Positions 4,982 to 7,517 of a stretch of DNA of 7,517 nt are shown piece after piece. This stretch comes from Microcaldota archaeon (GTDB lineage: Archaea > Micrarchaeota > Micrarchaeia > Anstonellales > Anstonellaceae): positions 1 to 7,517 of the forward strand of contig JAHFEC010000056.1 in assembly GCA_023248665.1 (NCBI GenBank), written 5' to 3'. The position numbers and the translations under genes are program-made. The notes beneath the pieces are model-generated. The model did no database searches. It was given only the letters and a program-made list of their open reading frames with translations, and was not told the origin of the DNA. The first letter of the stretch is position 1; the number at the start of each line of letters is the position of its first letter.

Positions 4982-7195
4982 TTACAGCTCGTCGAGAGAA
5001 ATCAGTTTCATCCGCCCGGTCTGCAGCGCGAGCCGCAAGCGCGCGGATTTTCCGCCCTTTAAGGCCTTCAATCCCCGCTCTGCCTCTTCGCGCTCCGTCC
5101 CGTCCGCGAACAGGGCGAACGAGGGCAGGCACCGGCTTTCGGCCATCGCCTCCAAGCCCGCCGCCGAGTTCGGCCCGAGCATCCATGTCCGGCCCCTGCC
5201 GTCTTTTAGAAGCTCCCCCTCAGTTTTCCCGGCCAGCGAAATCCCGTTCTCCAGCAGCTTGTCTTTGAGCTGGTGCCCAAGTGCCTGCCGGCGCACGTCT
5301 TCTTCCCCGAAGCCTGCCCGTTTGCAGGTCCAGTATCCTCTCCATTGCAGCGCGCGGCCGGTTTTCGCCAGCGCACGCAGGGCCTCCTCCGCGCTTTCGG
5401 GCCCGATCATCCGGCCGTCGTCGAATCTCTTCGCCTGCAAATAGGCCGCGAACTCGTCTGCGCGCAGAACGGCCCGTCCCCGCGCGCCCGGCCCGCTCCT
5501 GGCCTGCCGGCCATCTCCCGGCTTCGCCCCCGGCCAATCTCGCGCGCGTCCCGCGCCGGGCCGCCCCTTCTCCCCGCACGCTTCTTCGAGCGCGTCCGCC
5601 ATCTCCCTCATGTTCATCGTCAACTCGCCGCCCCCGCCCGCCGCCATCTCCGGCACGATCAGGCGGTACGTGGCCCGCCGGCGAGGCTTGAGCAGGAGAT
5701 ACGTGACGAGCGCGAGCGCGATGCCCGGGAGCCCGTAGGTCCAGGCCACGGCCCACGCCCCGCCGCTGTTCTCGTTCCAGGAATACGGCACGCTCTGGCC
5801 GCCCAGTTCGAAGAGCAGGGTCTGCGACCCCTGCGGGAATTTCGCGCTCACCGACACGATCCCGCCGCCGATCGGGAGCGAGGTCCACTCGCTCGAATTC
5901 GCCCGCCGCACGTTCAGGCGGCTTTCATTGATTGGCTCCCCGTCCTGAAGGATCAGGTAGCGGCGCGTCAGGCCGTCCGTGTCCAATGCCGTGATGGTGA
6001 TCTGGGGGATGTCCACCGCCGCCTGCGCCAGCGCCCGGCCGAACTGGTCCGTGACAGCGAGCCGGGCGATTCCGGGCCCCGGCCACTTCGACACCACGAA
6101 GGATCCGACCCATGCGCCCCCGCGCCCGTCATCCGCGCCCGGCCCGACCACGCCCTGCCCGATCCGCTCTTTCGCCCCGGCTTTGCCGTCGGGAGAATAC
6201 ACGGTCAGGTCGTAATCCAGATTCTCTTTCTGGGGGTAATCCGGCAGCAGCCTCACCTGGAACGCGGCGGTCTGCGAGCGGACGATCCGGGCCGGCCCGT
6301 CGATCTCGCCGCTTGGGCGGGACAGATCCCGGTCCCAGAGCTTGAGCAGGCGGCCGTCTTTGCCGAGCAGGCGCACGCGCAGGGCGCCGCGCCCAATCTC
6401 GCGGCCGAGGCCGAGCGTCAGGTCGTTCGCCCCGTCGTTCCACTCTTTTTCGGCGCGCACGACGGTGCGGTTTTCGGGCGCCGCCCACGCATAACGCACG
6501 ATGGCCTGCGCCAAGGCGTCCATGTCCGTGAACTCGTCGAGCGTACGGGGGATCCTCGCCACCCGGTTGCCGTTCGTTGTGCCCAGAAGTTCGAGCGGCT
6601 CGCCGTATTCCTCCGTCGGCTTCCCGTCTTTGAGCAGTCCGGCCGGCACGCCGCCCACCTGTGTCGAGCCGTCGCTGCCGACGGTGATGTTCTGGCGGAT
6701 CCCGACATATATAATCAGGTCGTCGGGCGCGAATCGTTTTTTCCACCCCGCCAGCGCGTCGGCCGGCCACGCGCCGGAAGGCAGGATGATCACCCGTCCG
6801 GCCCCCTCGGCGCGCAAGGAGGAGAGATTCTCCACCTCGAGTTTCCATCCGGCGGGCCGGAGCGCGTCCTCGAGCGCCGCCTGCAGGCGGCTGAAATTGC
6901 TTCCGCCCGCCCGCGGGCTGTCCACCAGCACCATGCGCCGGGGCAGGCCCGAGTCCGTCAGGTCCACGCGCACCGTGACGTTGGACATCTTCTCGTCGGT
7001 GAGGTTGCCCTCGATGTGCACCCAAAGCGTGTTTTGCCCGCCCATGTCCAGCAACTGGGTCTGGCCCAGATTCACCCACTTGATTTTCTGGCTCGTCGCA
7101 GGTTCGGGCCGGCCCAGCGCCCAGAAGAGGGCCACCACAAAAAGAACGATCAGCACGATCGCTATCCACTGGAACTTGTTCGGGGGTCGTACCAT
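4982..7195 (-). CDS. Large two-helix membrane protein with glycosylated ectodomain (uncharacterised)
   Basis: 737 residues. Helix 1 spans about 10-28 (WIAIVLIVLFVVALFWALG); helix 2 spans about 482-502 and is followed by LKPRRR, a positive-inside signal. So residues 29-480 should lie outside and 503-737 inside. All eight N-glycosylation sequons (N64, N72, N100, N123, N169, N242, N423, N433) fall in the outside part, which supports this topology. The outer part opens with an alpha/beta section (about 86-165: RRMVLVDSPRAGGSNFSRLQ, then RVIILPSGAWP) resembling GATase-like Rossmann domains, without an obvious Cys-His-Glu triad. Ig-like beta sections follow (about 255-470). The inner part has a Gly/Arg-rich linker (about 541-575) and then a mixed helix-strand domain I do not recognise. 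The start is supported by a TATA-like box at -25 to -31. The gene is divergent from the prenyl synthase gene. It could be an envelope sensor or scaffold; this is inference. Confidence 0.88.
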   Translation of the reverse strand: MVRPPNKFQWIAIVLIVLFVVALFWALGRPEPATSQKIKWVNLGQTQLLDMGGQNTLWVHIEGNLTDEKMSNVTVRVDLTDSGLPRRMVLVDSPRAGGSNFSRLQAALEDALRPAGWKLEVENLSSLRAEGAGRVIILPSGAWPADALAGWKKRFAPDDLIIYVGIRQNITVGSDGSTQVGGVPAGLLKDGKPTEEYGEPLELLGTTNGNRVARIPRTLDEFTDMDALAQAIVRYAWAAPENRTVVRAEKEWNDGANDLTLGLGREIGRGALRVRLLGKDGRLLKLWDRDLSRPSGEIDGPARIVRSQTAAFQVRLLPDYPQKENLDYDLTVYSPDGKAGAKERIGQGVVGPGADDGRGGAWVGSFVVSKWPGPGIARLAVTDQFGRALAQAAVDIPQITITALDTDGLTRRYLILQDGEPINESRLNVRRANSSEWTSLPIGGGIVSVSAKFPQGSQTLLFELGGQSVPYSWNENSGGAWAVAWTYGLPGIALALVTYLLLKPRRRATYRLIVPEMAAGGGGELTMNMREMADALEEACGEKGRPGAGRARDWPGAKPGDGRQARSGPGARGRAVLRADEFAAYLQAKRFDDGRMIGPESAEEALRALAKTGRALQWRGYWTCKRAGFGEEDVRRQALGHQLKDKLLENGISLAGKTEGELLKDGRGRTWMLGPNSAAGLEAMAESRCLPSFALFADGTEREEAERGLKALKGGKSARLRLALQTGRMKLISLDEL

Positions 7196-7205
7196 CCGAA
7201 GTCTA

Positions 7206-7237
7206 AGGGCCGGGCGTTCTAAAATACTTTCGGCCCT
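7206..7237. promoter_or_regulatory. Inverted repeat straddling the TATA box of the 7195 gene
   Basis: AGGGCCG (7206-7212) and CGGCCCT (7231-7237) are exact reverse complements separated by 18 bases. The TATA-like box of the leftward gene (7220-7226) is almost exactly central. A dimeric regulator bound to both arms would control access of TBP/TFB. GC-rich arms can arise by chance. Confidence 0.3.
7220..7226 (-). promoter_or_regulatory. TATA-like box for the 7195 gene
   Basis: On the minus strand TATTTTA lies 25-31 bases before the ATG ending at 7195. There is no Shine-Dalgarno motif in front of that ATG, so a leaderless or nearly leaderless transcript is expected. Confidence 0.55.
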
Positions 7238-7241
7238 GCCG

Positions 7242-7268
7242 GCCGGATGTTTTATATTTCCGTCCGGC
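7242..7268. promoter_or_regulatory. Inverted repeat centred on the TATA box of the prenyl synthase gene
   Basis: GCCGGA (7242-7247) and TCCGGC (7263-7268) are exact reverse complements with a 15-base spacer whose centre, 7255, coincides with the centre of the TATA box. The left arm overlaps a perfect palindrome CCGGCCGG (7239-7246) located midway between the two divergent promoters. Confidence 0.3.
7251..7259 (+). promoter_or_regulatory. TATA box for the prenyl diphosphate synthase gene
   Basis: TTTATATTT is centred 29 bases before the ATG at 7284, placing the transcription start at or within a few bases of the start codon. No Shine-Dalgarno motif lies in between. It is the best match to an archaeal TATA box in the window. 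Confidence 0.65.
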
Positions 7269-7283
7269 TCAGTCTATCTCCAT

Positions 7284-7517
7284 ATGGCTGACTCACTGCA
7301 GAATTTCTATTCCCGGCTCCCTACCGTCGAGCAGGAGATGGCCCGTCTGGTCCCGCGCGGGGCCGAGCCGGCGGAAGTGTATTCCCTCCTATGGGAGCTT
7401 CTGGACCGGGGCGGCAAGCGCTTCAGGCCGCTCCTGTGCCTTGCGAGCGCCCGCGCGGTCGGCGGGATTCCCAAGCACGCGCTCGCCGCCGCGACCGCCA
7501 TCGAGCTGTTCCACAAC
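7284..7517 (+). CDS. Polyprenyl (probably geranylgeranyl) diphosphate synthase, N-terminal part
   Basis: The frame runs from ATG 7284 to the window edge without a stop (78 codons); the 3' part is missing. The chain-length-conserved phrase RGGKRFRPLL (43-52), which binds isopentenyl diphosphate, is followed by a helix ending in AAATAIELFHN (68-78). That is the usual lead-in to the first aspartate-rich motif (DDxxD), which would begin a few residues beyond the edge. In archaea such enzymes condense isopentenyl diphosphate with allylic diphosphates in the cytoplasm to make the C20 or C25 chains of ether lipids. Product length cannot be judged because the residues before the first aspartate-rich motif are cut off; geranylgeranyl is the default expectation in an archaeon. 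The start has a TATA box at the leaderless position. The gene is divergently transcribed from the large membrane protein across 88 bases. Confidence 0.9.
   Translation, partial: MADSLQNFYSRLPTVEQEMARLVPRGAEPAEVYSLLWELLDRGGKRFRPLLCLASARAVGGIPKHALAAATAIELFHN

Noticed and set aside
5273..7222. Very long plus-strand open frame (649 codons) antisense to the large membrane protein
   Set aside because: It starts at a GTG without a ribosome-binding site and is rich in Arg, Pro, His and Ala. The minus-strand frame has coherent membrane helices, sequons and a promoter. High GC makes stop codons rare in this antisense frame.
1..7517. CRISPR arrays, insertion sequences, toxin-antitoxin or defence genes
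   Set aside because: No spaced direct repeats, transposase motifs, terminal repeats or nuclease/helicase signatures are visible on either strand. Gene content is housekeeping plus envelope proteins.

Overview
The window is GC-rich, densely coded archaeal DNA. The archaeal call rests on four points: an OBG-type GTPase with an archaeal-style NKAD motif and TGS tail; an archaeal/eukaryotic-type phenylalanyl-tRNA synthetase alpha chain with winged-helix repeats at its N-terminus; a prenyl diphosphate synthase start of the kind used for ether lipids; and TATA-like boxes about 25-29 bases upstream of start codons that lack Shine-Dalgarno sequences (leaderless transcription). A small-genome lineage such as Micrarchaeota or Diapherotrites would fit the membrane proteins, but that is inference from general resemblance.

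Layout. On the minus strand at the left edge are the first 36 codons of a small membrane protein (1-110), preceded by a YchF-like GTPase (186-1403), with which it may be co-transcribed. A 79-base divergent promoter region separates ychF from a plus-strand pair: a secreted, C-terminally anchored surface protein (1483-2379) and pheS (2390-3889), only 10 bases apart. Next come a 147-residue Ig-like protein (4002-4445) and a small winged-helix protein (4513-4920), closed by a strong hairpin-plus-T terminator (4939-4966). This terminator lies between convergent genes, because a 737-residue minus-strand membrane protein ends at 4982. That gene starts at 7195 and is divergent, across 88 bases, from the 5' part of a polyprenyl (probably geranylgeranyl) diphosphate synthase gene (7284 to the window end).

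How the parts relate. Housekeeping functions (GTPase, Phe-tRNA charging, isoprenoid chain synthesis) are interleaved with uncharacterised envelope proteins. Both large surface proteins have several N-glycosylation sequons confined to the part predicted to lie outside. Genes that start at their own promoter (ychF, 1483, 7195, 7284) show the leaderless arrangement. Genes inside transcripts (pheS, the left-edge gene) or with a short leader (4002) carry GGTG or GAGGT ribosome-binding motifs. No RNA gene, CRISPR array, insertion sequence or recognisable defence system is visible. The most interesting material is the unrecognised 737-residue protein, the dyads placed on or next to TATA boxes in both divergent promoters, a Gly/Pro-rich insertion in the GTPase, and a bacterial-looking intrinsic terminator.
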